7,723 nt of DNA from an uncultured Bacteroides sp. (GCF_900547205.1 NZ_URFY01000088.1:1-7723); one strand, 5' to 3'; shown: positions 1-6,805, counted from the stretch's first letter. Notes: generated from the letters alone by a model not told the origin. Numbers and translations are program-made.

Positions 1-2
1 TG

Positions 3-116
3 ACGGTATGCAGTCCAAAGCAGCACGCTGCCGAATTTTGCATCAACAACGGGATTAACTGCTTAAAGGGCGGTTATCCCTTAACAACATCAGTAACAAC
101 GAAAGGTAATATCTAA
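3..116 (+). CDS. Possible 3' end of a gene entering from the left (partial, unidentified)
   Basis: A frame open from the window edge runs 37 codons to a TAA at 114-116. The translated tail contains HAAEFCINNGINCLKGG and ends TTKGNI. The other two forward frames close sooner: frame 1 begins with TGA, and frame 2 stops at a TAA at about 56-58. I recognise no family in so short a tail. Its position directly before a run of immunity-type genes would fit the C-terminal end of a toxin or effector, but that is inference from context only. A chance open frame of this length is quite possible, so it is a weak call. Confidence 0.3.
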   Translation, partial: TVCSPKQHAAEFCINNGINCLKGGYPLTTSVTTKGNI

Positions 117-162
117 CAGTGTTCTCTAACCATTAGCTGTAATAATTAGAAATTATATAGAT

Positions 163-813
163 ATGAAGCTAAAAGCGATATTTCATGATGCTTTGCTTTT
201 TTTAGGTATAGCCATCGATGGTTTGCTATTATTGCAAACACACATATTCATGGAAAAAGGGAAATTCGGCTATATGCTGGTGACTGGGAGCCTTGCGATA
301 GTTCCGATTGCTATTGCTGTCTGGGTAATGCGAAGAAAGAAGAAACAGGAAAAGAAAATCAAAGAGAAGCACAAGACATTGCTTCGTTCCAAAGGTATTG
401 CTTTGAAAGTGGATTTAAACAGTTGTGAAATTTGTGAAAGCAAACAAAATATCCATTATACCCCAATGGATGTACCTGCTTACTCGTTCAAAACACGTTT
501 ATATTCACCTACTTCGTTAGAGGAACCGGATTTGCCCGACCAATCTTTGCATAGTCAGGAAATTAACGCCTGCGAAGCATTGACAAATCCCGACCGAATG
601 AATGAACCGCTTTCTTATGAACGTTGTCATTGTACAGTAAAACTTACTTTAGAATATAGAGGAAAACAGATGCAGTTTGTCAGTGAACCAATTATTATGG
701 ATAGAAGTAGTTTAGGTGTTTTTCTTGCCCTGCAAAAAGACGGAGTTATTTATATAAATCCAAAGGATGAAAAAGATTACTTCTTCGACCTTGATTTTTT
801 AAAACAGGAATGA
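163..813 (+). CDS. Two-TM membrane-anchored protein, candidate immunity protein
   Basis: The protein has 216 residues. Two hydrophobic segments lie at about residues 6-25 and 36-56. A strongly basic stretch follows (about 57-75, RRKKKQEKKIKEKHK), which by the positive-inside rule should put the remaining ~140 residues in the cytoplasm. The soluble part begins with VDLNSCEIC (a CxxC at 87-90), contains a Ser/Pro-rich middle and ends in a compact beta-rich segment (YINPKDEKDYFFDLDFL). I cannot assign a named domain. Small two-TM proteins with a cytosolic tail are common next to polymorphic-toxin genes in Bacteroidales, and the next gene is an immunity-type protein, so an immunity role is inferred. 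The ATG at 163 follows an AT-rich stretch without Shine-Dalgarno, normal for Bacteroidetes. The 61-bp gap to the next gene suggests co-transcription. Confidence 0.8.
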   Translation: MKLKAIFHDALLFLGIAIDGLLLLQTHIFMEKGKFGYMLVTGSLAIVPIAIAVWVMRRKKKQEKKIKEKHKTLLRSKGIALKVDLNSCEICESKQNIHYTPMDVPAYSFKTRLYSPTSLEEPDLPDQSLHSQEINACEALTNPDRMNEPLSYERCHCTVKLTLEYRGKQMQFVSEPIIMDRSSLGVFLALQKDGVIYINPKDEKDYFFDLDFLKQE

Positions 814-874
814 TGCAAGATAATACTTACAATATTTCTTTCCAAACCATAGTAACTATTAAAGCATAAACATT

Positions 875-1462
875 ATGTACGAAAAGTTTTTAAGTCAGAA
901 CATAGACAGCACAAGGCAGGTAGCGGATGATGCTTATCTTGCAAAGTATAACGATATAGCCCCTAAAGAGTTAATCACTTTGTGGCAAGAAGTTGGTTTC
1001 GGAACATTTTATAATGGTCTGTTTCGGTTGCTTCCACCCGAAGAATTTATCTTTTGGGGTGATACTTATATTGGAGAATCGGGACAAATCACATCACAAA
1101 TACCGTTTATGATAACAGCTTTCGGTGATATATTTGTATGGGTTTATGACGTGTGCCTTAATGAGAGTTATGTAGCCTATATAAATATCAGAAAAGGAAC
1201 ATGGGAGATAATAGCAAGCAATATCAAAGTATTGTTTAATGTTCGTATTCCATCGAATATTCGCCTTAAAATGTTTGACTTGGAAATGTTTACTGCTTTA
1301 GTCAGCAAATTAGGACGGCTTGCCGAAGATGAATGTTACGGTTATGTTCCTGCATTGGCATTAGGTGGAGATAATGATATAGATAAAGTACAACGTGTCA
1401 AATATGTACCGTATATAGATTTAATATGTCAGTCGTTGGGGAATTTTGAATTTGCAGGATAA
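875..1462 (+). CDS. GAD-like / DUF1851 immunity-family protein (Tdi1-related)
   Basis: The protein is a soluble 195-residue chain without signal peptide. The N-terminal half carries the GAD-like signature: a helix ending in PKELITLWQEVGFGTFYNGL (about residues 31-50), then the short LLPPEEF turn. The C-terminal half matches the DUF1851/T6SS_Tdi1_C pattern: a hydrophobic strand region, then PALALGGDNDIDKVQRVK (about 159-176) and YIDLICQSLGNFEF at the end. Length and domain order are typical of the family. Members are known or predicted immunity proteins, including Tdi1, which neutralises a type VI secreted DNase. They are usually encoded next to their toxin. No intact toxin gene lies beside it here, so the target is unknown and the protein may be an orphan immunity factor. 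Family recognition is from memory of the motif pattern, not a search. Confidence 0.85.
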   Translation: MYEKFLSQNIDSTRQVADDAYLAKYNDIAPKELITLWQEVGFGTFYNGLFRLLPPEEFIFWGDTYIGESGQITSQIPFMITAFGDIFVWVYDVCLNESYVAYINIRKGTWEIIASNIKVLFNVRIPSNIRLKMFDLEMFTALVSKLGRLAEDECYGYVPALALGGDNDIDKVQRVKYVPYIDLICQSLGNFEFAG

Positions 1463-1536
1463 TAAAATTGCTAACAGAGTGTGAAAACTGCCGAAATGCT
1501 GTTCTTCGCTTAACCATAAAAATGAGGAGAGATGAA

Positions 1537-1734
1537 ATGAGTAGTATTATCACTGCAGAAAGATTGGGTAGGTTTTTGATGTGGATATGGTTAAAATATA
1601 TCAGAAGGTCTACTGTTAAGTATGACGAACTCCGCCATTCCTATTCCGATTGGATATTTATTGGAATAGGGTGTGCATTCTTTGCCGTAGTGGTCGGCTT
1701 GGGATTAATCTATTGTAAACTGAGATTTTATTAG
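1537..1734 (+). CDS. Small single-TM protein (65 aa), unknown
   Basis: The ATG at 1537 is preferred because GGAGAGA lies about 5-12 bases upstream, one of the few good Shine-Dalgarno-like sequences in the window. In-frame alternatives are an ATG at 1522 and a TTG at 1468. The 65-residue product has an amphipathic, aromatic and basic N-terminal half (LGRFLMWIWLKYIRRS) and one clear membrane span near the C-terminus (about residues 40-62, IFIGIGCAFFAVVVGLGLIYC), ending in the short basic tail KLRFY. I recognise no family. It sits between the Tdi1-like gene and another small membrane protein on the same strand, so it may belong to the same immunity-type cluster. That assignment is context only. 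Confidence 0.55.
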   Translation: MSSIITAERLGRFLMWIWLKYIRRSTVKYDELRHSYSDWIFIGIGCAFFAVVVGLGLIYCKLRFY

Positions 1735-1781
1735 GTCGAGGTTATTTAATACTGAATTGGAAAACATATATAATTTAGAAA

Positions 1782-2126
1782 GTGGCACACAAAAGATTTG
1801 AAAACGCTCTATTTGTAATAACTTCCCTTATCGTAGGGATAAGCATACAATCTCACTATACCTCTTCATTACCTGATTTTGACATAGGGGGTAATGGAGC
1901 TTGGATAACTCTTGAATGCCGGATGCTGACATTTGTTTTATGGGGGATGCTTTTATTCCTTTTTCGTTTTATCAGTAAACAGGTGGATGATACACGGAAA
2001 AAGCGGTTATTCAAGATAATTTTCGTTTTGGTATATTGGCTTCTCGTTTGGGGCTATTGCTATTACCAGTGCGCCATCGTAGCGGTGCAGGACTGGAATG
2101 ATATGATGAACGGAAATGTTGGATAA
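1782..2126 (+). CDS. Small three-TM membrane protein, unknown
   Basis: The 114-residue frame opens with GTG at 1782. An in-frame TAG at 1776-1778 prevents any longer version, and the next in-frame ATG would remove the first membrane span, so GTG is the best start. Hydrophobic segments lie at about residues 9-23, 48-64 and 76-102. A basic loop (DDTRKKR, 69-75) separates spans two and three and should face the cytoplasm. The third segment is rich in Trp and Tyr. There is no recognised domain. With the preceding genes it forms a tight plus-strand run (47-bp gap upstream), and small multi-TM proteins of this kind occur as immunity proteins to membrane-acting toxins. Here that is only a suggestion. 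Confidence 0.6.
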   Translation: MAHKRFENALFVITSLIVGISIQSHYTSSLPDFDIGGNGAWITLECRMLTFVLWGMLLFLFRFISKQVDDTRKKRLFKIIFVLVYWLLVWGYCYYQCAIVAVQDWNDMMNGNVG

Positions 2127-2200
2127 GCGTAGTATTTACAGCTATGCAGAACATTCATATTGACATGAAGAAGAATATAACAATATAAATCGAAATAATT

Positions 2201-3031
2201 ATGCAAACGATTACATCCTTTTTACTCTCCAAGGCGGCGGAGCATCCGGACATATTACCCTCAATGCAGGAGTTAGCGGATAAGATACAATGGCTGGTAA
2301 ATAACAGCCGTTCACTGAAAGAGTTGGAAACCTTAGAACAGTCTGCCGGAAACAGTGAACTACTGCGCTTCGTCACCGACAGCCTGAAAGAAAGTGACGA
2401 ACTGCCAACATTGGAGCAAAAGGATTATAAAGTATATATTTTCCTGTTGGCATATTGTCCGCAAGATTTTGCTTTTTTCTATCTCAAAGAAAATCTTGTC
2501 GTGCCTTATATCGAGCAAAACAGGTTGAATGAACTATTGTTCTTCACCGATATGCTTCGACAAGTTTTCGACAACCACAGATACCTGTCCGGTGTCTATA
2601 ACTGGGTCTGCGACTACTTCTTTCAGGCACGGCGGCAGGTCTATCACGGTAAGGGTAGCCATATAACTGATGCTCAATTCAAACGTGTGGAACGAAACTT
2701 AAAATACCTGCGGCAACGGTCATTCCGGGAAATGGTACAGATAAAAGGCTATCGGGTCTTTTCGGCGACCGCCCTTGCCGAATGTTGCGACATGGAGTAC
2801 CGTTCGTTCCGCCGTAGGTTCAAAGCTGAATTTGGAAAAACATTGTGTCAGTGGATACGTGAACAGCGAGTAAGGGAGATTACTTATCTACTGACTTACA
2901 CAGATAAGACCTTATTGGAGATTGCGGATGAAATGGGATTCTCTTCCCCTGCCAACTTGAATGACTTCTGCGTGAAATATATGCTTGGAACTCCCGGTGA
3001 ACTACGCAAAAAACTGACAAGTACAACGTGA
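2201..3031 (+). CDS. AraC-family transcriptional regulator
   Basis: The protein has 276 residues. The C-terminal ~90 residues form a two-HTH AraC DNA-binding domain. The first helix-turn-helix is about 191-212 (ALAECCDMEYRSFRRRFKAEFG), followed by the linker helix WIREQRVREITYLL. The second is about 237-260 (TLLEIADEMGFSSPANLNDFCVKY) and ends with the family's GTPGELRKK motif. The N-terminal ~170 residues look all-helical and match no cupin or other effector-binding domain I know, so the inducer cannot be guessed. There is no phosphoacceptor domain. It precedes the rteC-like gene by 95 bp on the same strand, in the place where CTnDOT-type elements carry rteB. It may therefore supply the upstream signal for that gene, or regulate the membrane-protein cluster behind it. 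Confidence 0.88.
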   Translation: MQTITSFLLSKAAEHPDILPSMQELADKIQWLVNNSRSLKELETLEQSAGNSELLRFVTDSLKESDELPTLEQKDYKVYIFLLAYCPQDFAFFYLKENLVVPYIEQNRLNELLFFTDMLRQVFDNHRYLSGVYNWVCDYFFQARRQVYHGKGSHITDAQFKRVERNLKYLRQRSFREMVQIKGYRVFSATALAECCDMEYRSFRRRFKAEFGKTLCQWIREQRVREITYLLTYTDKTLLEIADEMGFSSPANLNDFCVKYMLGTPGELRKKLTSTT

Positions 3032-3090
3032 TGTTCATTGTGAAGTATAGATATTGCAGGATGAAGTAAAAAGCTGTGGTTTGTGTCCGG

Positions 3091-3098
3091 TAATTTTG
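3091..3098 (+). promoter_or_regulatory. Putative -7 box upstream of the rteC-like gene
   Basis: TAATTTTG matches the Bacteroidetes -7 consensus TAnnTTTG exactly and lies 28 bases before the ATG at 3127, giving a short leader of about 20 nt. No TTTG stands about 19 bases further upstream (the only nearby TTTG is at 3080-3083, too close). The -33 half is therefore missing, which fits either an activator-dependent promoter or a chance match. Confidence 0.4.
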
Positions 3099-3126
3099 CG
3101 CCATTTTAGAAATCAAGCGAATAATT

Positions 3127-3984
3127 ATGGGACAACAGAATTTGAATGAATACTTTACCGACCTTTTGCAAAAGGTCGATTTGCAGATACAGGATTTTGA
3201 GGACAACAGCAATGACCCGTTCAACCTGTGCAAACAAGTCATTGACTATCTGCAAGAAATAATAGGGGAACTGAAAGCCTTTGTCATTTCGTACCCTTTT
3301 GCCAATCAGGAAGAAGAAATTTATTTCTTCAAAGAACAAAAGCCAATATTAACGAGTAAAATTATCTATTACAATACGGTTTACCAATTTGAACTCCGCT
3401 TTCCGAATGGCAGTGAGGAAACACAAAAGGAGTTCATTATGGCGGAAACCGACCGGATTTTGGCGCATTTTCAACGTAATATAAGTTTCTACCAGTATTA
3501 CCGGACGAAAGCCACCTATTTAGACCATAAATATTTCCTGCGTGGGAAACCTGACATTCATATACTTACAGACAGTTTCTATTATGAAGCTGACCCACAG
3601 TTCAGCACCAGTTACGACTATAAGGTAGCCAAGATTTTAGCCATCGAACTGTTTGCCATCTATCTTACCAACCGATTGAATGAACTTGAACGCCGTTTTC
3701 AACGGCAACAAGTCAAAAACGGAAGTTTAAAGAAACTGCTCCGGTGGACGGGAACAAAACGGGCGTTGGTAGAACTTATCTACGCACTCTACACCAATGG
3801 CGACTTTAACAAGGGAACGGTTGATATAAAGGACATTGTATCTTACTTTGAAGATATATTCGACATAGATTTGGGTGATTTCTACCATACCTATATGGAG
3901 CTTAAATCACGTGCAAATGACCGTACCCATTACCTGAACACCTTGCAAAAACGACTGCTCCGCCGGATGGAAGAACAAGAGTAG
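3127..3984 (+). CDS. rteC: RteC-family regulatory protein of a conjugative/mobilisable element
   Basis: The 285-residue chain has the RteC look throughout: an N-terminal helical part (LLQKVDLQIQDFEDNSNDP..), the region EEIYFFKEQKPILTSKIIYYNTVYQFE (about 60-88), the FYQYYRTKATYLDHKYFLRG segment (about 117-138) and the C-terminal ...KKLLRWTGTKRALVELIYALYTNG... block (about 199-225) that ends in a winged-helix-like fold. In CTnDOT, RteC is the DNA-binding activator of the excision operon. It is made in response to RteA/RteB and binds inverted-repeat half-sites before that operon. Here the two-component genes are absent and an AraC-type gene precedes it. The gene is followed by a strong terminator and then by an HTH/primase operon that is its likely target. 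The symbol reflects family membership; the exact element is not identified. Confidence 0.88.
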   Translation: MGQQNLNEYFTDLLQKVDLQIQDFEDNSNDPFNLCKQVIDYLQEIIGELKAFVISYPFANQEEEIYFFKEQKPILTSKIIYYNTVYQFELRFPNGSEETQKEFIMAETDRILAHFQRNISFYQYYRTKATYLDHKYFLRGKPDIHILTDSFYYEADPQFSTSYDYKVAKILAIELFAIYLTNRLNELERRFQRQQVKNGSLKKLLRWTGTKRALVELIYALYTNGDFNKGTVDIKDIVSYFEDIFDIDLGDFYHTYMELKSRANDRTHYLNTLQKRLLRRMEEQE

Positions 3985-4012
3985 CCTATATCCCATTAAC
4001 AAACTTTATTTC

Positions 4013-4046
4013 GCCACAGGTGGGTTCGCCTGTGGCTTTTTATTTT
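4013..4046 (+). terminator. Intrinsic terminator of the rteC-like gene
   Basis: GCCACAGG (4013-4020) pairs perfectly with CCTGTGGC (4029-4036). A T·G pair inside makes a 9-bp stem around a short G/T loop, and TTTTTATTTT (4037-4046) follows. It lies 28 bases after the rteC stop. It also occupies the space just upstream of the next gene's putative promoter, so it could double as a protein-binding inverted repeat. Confidence 0.85.
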
Positions 4047-4057
4047 CCCAAACCGTC

Positions 4058-4065
4058 CAACTTTG
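4058..4065 (+). promoter_or_regulatory. Putative -7 box of the HTH/primase operon
   Basis: CAACTTTG differs from TAnnTTTG at one base and lies 24 bases before the ATG at 4089. No TTTG is present near the -33 position; the terminator's T-tract sits there instead. An incomplete promoter is what an RteC-dependent operon would be expected to have, but this is inference. Confidence 0.35.
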
Positions 4066-4088
4066 CAGCGAATCAATTAGTTAACAAA

Positions 4089-4448
4089 ATGGACGTAATA
4101 ACAGTAGAAACAAAAGCCTTTAAGGAATTGATGGCAAAAATCAATGTGATTGCCAACTATGTATTTTCCCGTCAGGACGAATGCAAGGAGAATGAAGATG
4201 AAATTTGGGTGGATAGTTACGAAGTATGCACTTTCCTGAAAATAAGCGACCGTACCCTGCAACGGCTTCGCTCCAAAGGAGAAATAGCCTACTCCACCAT
4301 CCGTGGACGCAATTTCTATAAAATCGGAGAAATCAAACGACTACTTGAAAACCGTTTGATAAAGAGCAATGACGAATGTATGCGCAACCTTATAACCAAC
4401 CACAACCTGTATGTTAAGGAAAGACGAAATCTTAGAGAGGACAAATAA
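4089..4448 (+). CDS. Small helix-turn-helix (MerR/Xis-like) protein
   Basis: The 119-residue protein has an N-terminal helix (about 7-29) and an HTH_17/excisionase-type winged HTH at about 40-87 (WVDSYEVCTFLKISDRTLQRLRSKG, then the wing IRGRNFYKIGEIKRLLE), followed by a basic C-terminal tail. The ATG at 4089 is chosen because an in-frame GTG at 4020 lies inside the terminator hairpin. Proteins of this type in CTnDOT (Xis2c, Xis2d) and NBU elements bend DNA during excision or act as repressors, and the same role is inferred here. The last 38 bases overlap the start of the primase-helicase gene, which implies translational coupling. A related protein with the same fold is encoded after that gene. 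Confidence 0.85.
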   Translation: MDVITVETKAFKELMAKINVIANYVFSRQDECKENEDEIWVDSYEVCTFLKISDRTLQRLRSKGEIAYSTIRGRNFYKIGEIKRLLENRLIKSNDECMRNLITNHNLYVKERRNLREDK

Positions 4449-6450
4449 CGGTCTGAACGTGTTCAAACACTACATCTCCGGTACATGGCGGGTCGGTCGT
4501 AACTTTCTCAATCCGTTGTATGAGGACAGCAAAGCGTCCTGTAACATCTATTTCGACCGCCGGAGTGGTATCTATAAGATGAAAGACTTCGGAAACGACA
4601 GTTATTCCGGCGACTGTTTCTTTTTTGTAGGCAGGCTCAAAGGGCTGGATTGCAATAATTCGGGTGACTTCATCGAAATATTGCAGATTATCGACCGGGA
4701 TTTGTCACTGGGCATTTCAGAGGGTAATCCGATACCCGTACCCCGGACATTCAAAGAACTGGAGCAACCCGTATCTGTTCCAGTGGAACGTTCCGGCAGA
4801 CCCTACACATTCAAAGAAAGGAAGTTTACCGCTTCCGAACTGGAATATTGGCAACAGTATGGCATTACTCCTGCCGTACTTGAACAGTATAAGGTCTGTT
4901 CGGTGGTTCAGTTTGAAAGTGAAAATGCAGAGGGTAACCCGTTTTCTTATTCCTCCACTAAGGAAGAACCCATTTACGGGTATAAGAGTAAGCGTTTCAT
5001 CAAGCTGTACAGACCGTTTTCAAAAACACGTTTCCTGTATGGTGGAAACATCGGCGAAAACTATTGCTTCGGGCTGGAACAGTTACCCAGTAAAGGCGAC
5101 ACCCTGTTTATAACGGGTGGAGAAAAGGATGTCCTTTCACTGGCTGCAAAGGATTTCCATGCAATTTGCTTCAACAGCGAAACGGTGACCGTGCCGCCAA
5201 ATATCATCTATAAACTCACATTCCGGTTCAAACATATCATCTTGCTTTATGATATGGATTCCACCGGGATAGAAAGCGCAAAGAAGCATGAAAAACTACT
5301 CTGTGAATACGGGGTGAAACGGTTGCTTCTCCCTTTGCAGGGAACAAAAACGGAAAAGGATATTTCCGACTATTTCCGGGCGGGCAACAGCCGGGAAAAC
5401 TTCATCAAACTATTTATCGACTACTTGGATACAATCTATAATGAAACAATGACTATGCTTAAATCGTGCGAGATTGATTTTAATAATCCTCCGGCAAAAG
5501 CGCAGGAAATAATTTCGGCGGGCGATGTCCCATTGGGGACACAGGGGAACTTATGCTGCATCACAGGCGGAGAGGGAACTGGGAAAAGTAACTATGTGGC
5601 TGCACTTGTGGCAGGATCTATCCGTCCGGTAAACGTGCAGATTGATACGCTGGGTATCAATGTGTGTGAAAACACGAAACATAAAGCCGTGCTGCTTTAT
5701 GATACGGAACAGTCGGAAGTACAACTGTTCAAGAATGTAACCAACCTGATAAAAAGGGCAAAACAGACCGACAAACCCGATGAATTTAAGGCATTCTGCC
5801 TTACGGGTATGTCCCGCAAAGAACGCCTGCACGCCATTGTGCAGAGCATGGATAGGTATTATTACCAATATGGCGGCATTCAGTTGGTGGTGATAGACGG
5901 TATCGCCGACCTTGTGCGCTGTGCAAATGATGAAGCGGAAAGCGTGGCAATCATAGATGAACTGTACCGACTGGCGGGAATATATAAGACCTGTATCATT
6001 TGTGTGCTGCACTTCGTACCCAACGGGTTGAAGCTCCGGGGGCATTTAGGCTCGGAACTGCAACGCAAAGCGGCTGCCATCCTCTCAATAGAAAAAGACG
6101 AAGACCCGGCTCTTTCAGTGGTGAAAGCCCTGAAAGTAAGGGACGGCAGCCCGCTGGATGTCCCTTTGATGCTCTTTTCGTGGGACAAGGCAGCCGGGAT
6201 GCACCTTTACAGGGGTGAAAAGACCCGTGAGGAAAAAGAAAAACGCAAGGAAAAGGAACTGGTGGGTGTTGCCCGTGACGTGTTCGGCAGGCAGGAACAT
6301 ATAACCTATATAGACCTGTGCGAACAGATACAGCAAATCTTGGATGTAAAGGAACGGACAGCCAAAAGCTACATTCGCTTCATGCGGGAAAAGGACATTA
6401 TCGTCAAAGACCCGTCCAACCAAAGTTATTTCATGATTGGATTAATTTAA
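4411..6450 (+). CDS. TOPRIM / RecA-like primase-helicase of a mobile element
   Basis: The 679-residue protein has four parts. Residues ~33-73 keep the layout of a DnaG-type zinc-binding domain (NPLYEDSKASCNIYF ... KMKDFGN ... SGDCFFFV), but most zinc ligands are replaced. A TOPRIM domain covers ~228-290, with the acidic residues E238 (FITGGEKD) and D281/D283 (LLYDMDSTG). A RecA/AAA_25 ATPase follows, with Walker A GGEGTGKS at 386-393 and Walker B LVVIDG ending at D496. After a highly charged linker (~601-617) comes a C-terminal winged helix. The architecture is that of plasmid and phage primase-helicases (RepA/Twinkle-like) and fits the primases carried by Bacteroides mobilisable units. It should prime and unwind element DNA after transfer or excision. 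The ATG at 4411 overlaps the upstream HTH gene by 38 bp, and its early NNGLNVFKHY segment looks like the family's usual N-terminus. Confidence 0.88.
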   Translation: MLRKDEILERTNNGLNVFKHYISGTWRVGRNFLNPLYEDSKASCNIYFDRRSGIYKMKDFGNDSYSGDCFFFVGRLKGLDCNNSGDFIEILQIIDRDLSLGISEGNPIPVPRTFKELEQPVSVPVERSGRPYTFKERKFTASELEYWQQYGITPAVLEQYKVCSVVQFESENAEGNPFSYSSTKEEPIYGYKSKRFIKLYRPFSKTRFLYGGNIGENYCFGLEQLPSKGDTLFITGGEKDVLSLAAKDFHAICFNSETVTVPPNIIYKLTFRFKHIILLYDMDSTGIESAKKHEKLLCEYGVKRLLLPLQGTKTEKDISDYFRAGNSRENFIKLFIDYLDTIYNETMTMLKSCEIDFNNPPAKAQEIISAGDVPLGTQGNLCCITGGEGTGKSNYVAALVAGSIRPVNVQIDTLGINVCENTKHKAVLLYDTEQSEVQLFKNVTNLIKRAKQTDKPDEFKAFCLTGMSRKERLHAIVQSMDRYYYQYGGIQLVVIDGIADLVRCANDEAESVAIIDELYRLAGIYKTCIICVLHFVPNGLKLRGHLGSELQRKAAAILSIEKDEDPALSVVKALKVRDGSPLDVPLMLFSWDKAAGMHLYRGEKTREEKEKRKEKELVGVARDVFGRQEHITYIDLCEQIQQILDVKERTAKSYIRFMREKDIIVKDPSNQSYFMIGLI

Positions 6451-6462
6451 TCAGGCAGTCTT

Positions 6463-6741
6463 ATGTATATAGATAGAGATGATTTCACGGCATGGATGGA
6501 ACGTATCATGGATAGGTTCGATATGCAGGACAAGAAAATAGACAAAGTGATAAACGTGCGTAATTGTTTGGATGGCGAAGAACTGCTGGATAATCAGGAC
6601 TTGTGCCTGCTTCTGAAAGTTGCTCCCCGAACACTGACCCGCTACCGTAAAAAGGGAATACTCCCTTTCCTTATGCTGGATGGAAGATGTTATTACCGTG
6701 CCACGGATGTACACAAGCTAATCCGTGAAAAAACCGATTAA
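6463..6741 (+). CDS. Second small helix-turn-helix (Xis-like) protein
   Basis: The 92-residue protein begins with a charged helix (about 6-32, FTAWMERIMDRFDMQDKKIDKVI). An HTH_17-type domain follows at about 41-88 (LLDNQDLCLLLKVAPRTLTRYRKKG, wing LDGRCYYRATDVHKLI). It shares the pattern of the protein at 4089-4448 (acidic lead-in, LCxLLK/CTFLK, RTLxR, KG, GRxxY), so the two look like distant paralogues. It starts 12 bp after the primase-helicase stop and is closed by a strong terminator, so it is the last gene of that operon. Likely roles are excision factor, recombination directionality factor or repressor of the element. No integrase is present to show which. Confidence 0.85.
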   Translation: MYIDRDDFTAWMERIMDRFDMQDKKIDKVINVRNCLDGEELLDNQDLCLLLKVAPRTLTRYRKKGILPFLMLDGRCYYRATDVHKLIREKTD

Positions 6742-6762
6742 GTTTTTCTCTTCAATGGTTTT

Positions 6763-6805
6763 AATCCTGTTTTGTCGTGAGATAAGGCAGGATTTCTTTG
6801 TTTTG
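6763..6805 (+). terminator. Intrinsic terminator of the HTH/primase operon
   Basis: Bases 6763-6776 pair with 6781-6794 without a mismatch: a 14-bp stem including three G·T pairs around a GTGA (GNRA-type) tetraloop. The T-rich stretch TTTCTTTGTTTT (6793-6804) follows. It begins 22 bases after the stop of the second HTH gene. The wobble pairs are G·U only in the plus-strand RNA, which fixes its direction. Confidence 0.8.

Noticed and set aside
62..84. Hairpin TTAAAGGG/CCCTTAA near the left edge as a terminator
   Set aside because: It needs a bulge, the GC part is three pairs, and no T-tract follows; it also lies within the possible partial coding frame.
1468..1536. Longer N-terminus of the small TM protein from a TTG
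   Set aside because: It needs a rare start codon only five bases after the previous stop, whereas the ATG at 1537 has a good Shine-Dalgarno-like sequence.
2880..3339. Minus-strand open frames across the AraC end and the rteC start
   Set aside because: Both are antisense to recognised coding sequence and show no domain signature.
4020..4088. GTG start 23 codons upstream for the first HTH protein
   Set aside because: The codon lies inside the rteC terminator hairpin and the extra residues read through its T-tract.
4664..5113. 149-codon open frame on the plus strand inside the primase-helicase gene
   Set aside because: It lies wholly within the TOPRIM-containing gene in another frame, and its translation shows no domain pattern while the main frame carries conserved motifs.
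5551..6423. Three overlapping minus-strand open frames opposite the ATPase domain
   Set aside because: They mirror the Walker A/B coding region, have Cys/His/Ser-rich low-plausibility translations, and lack any start context or neighbour on that strand.
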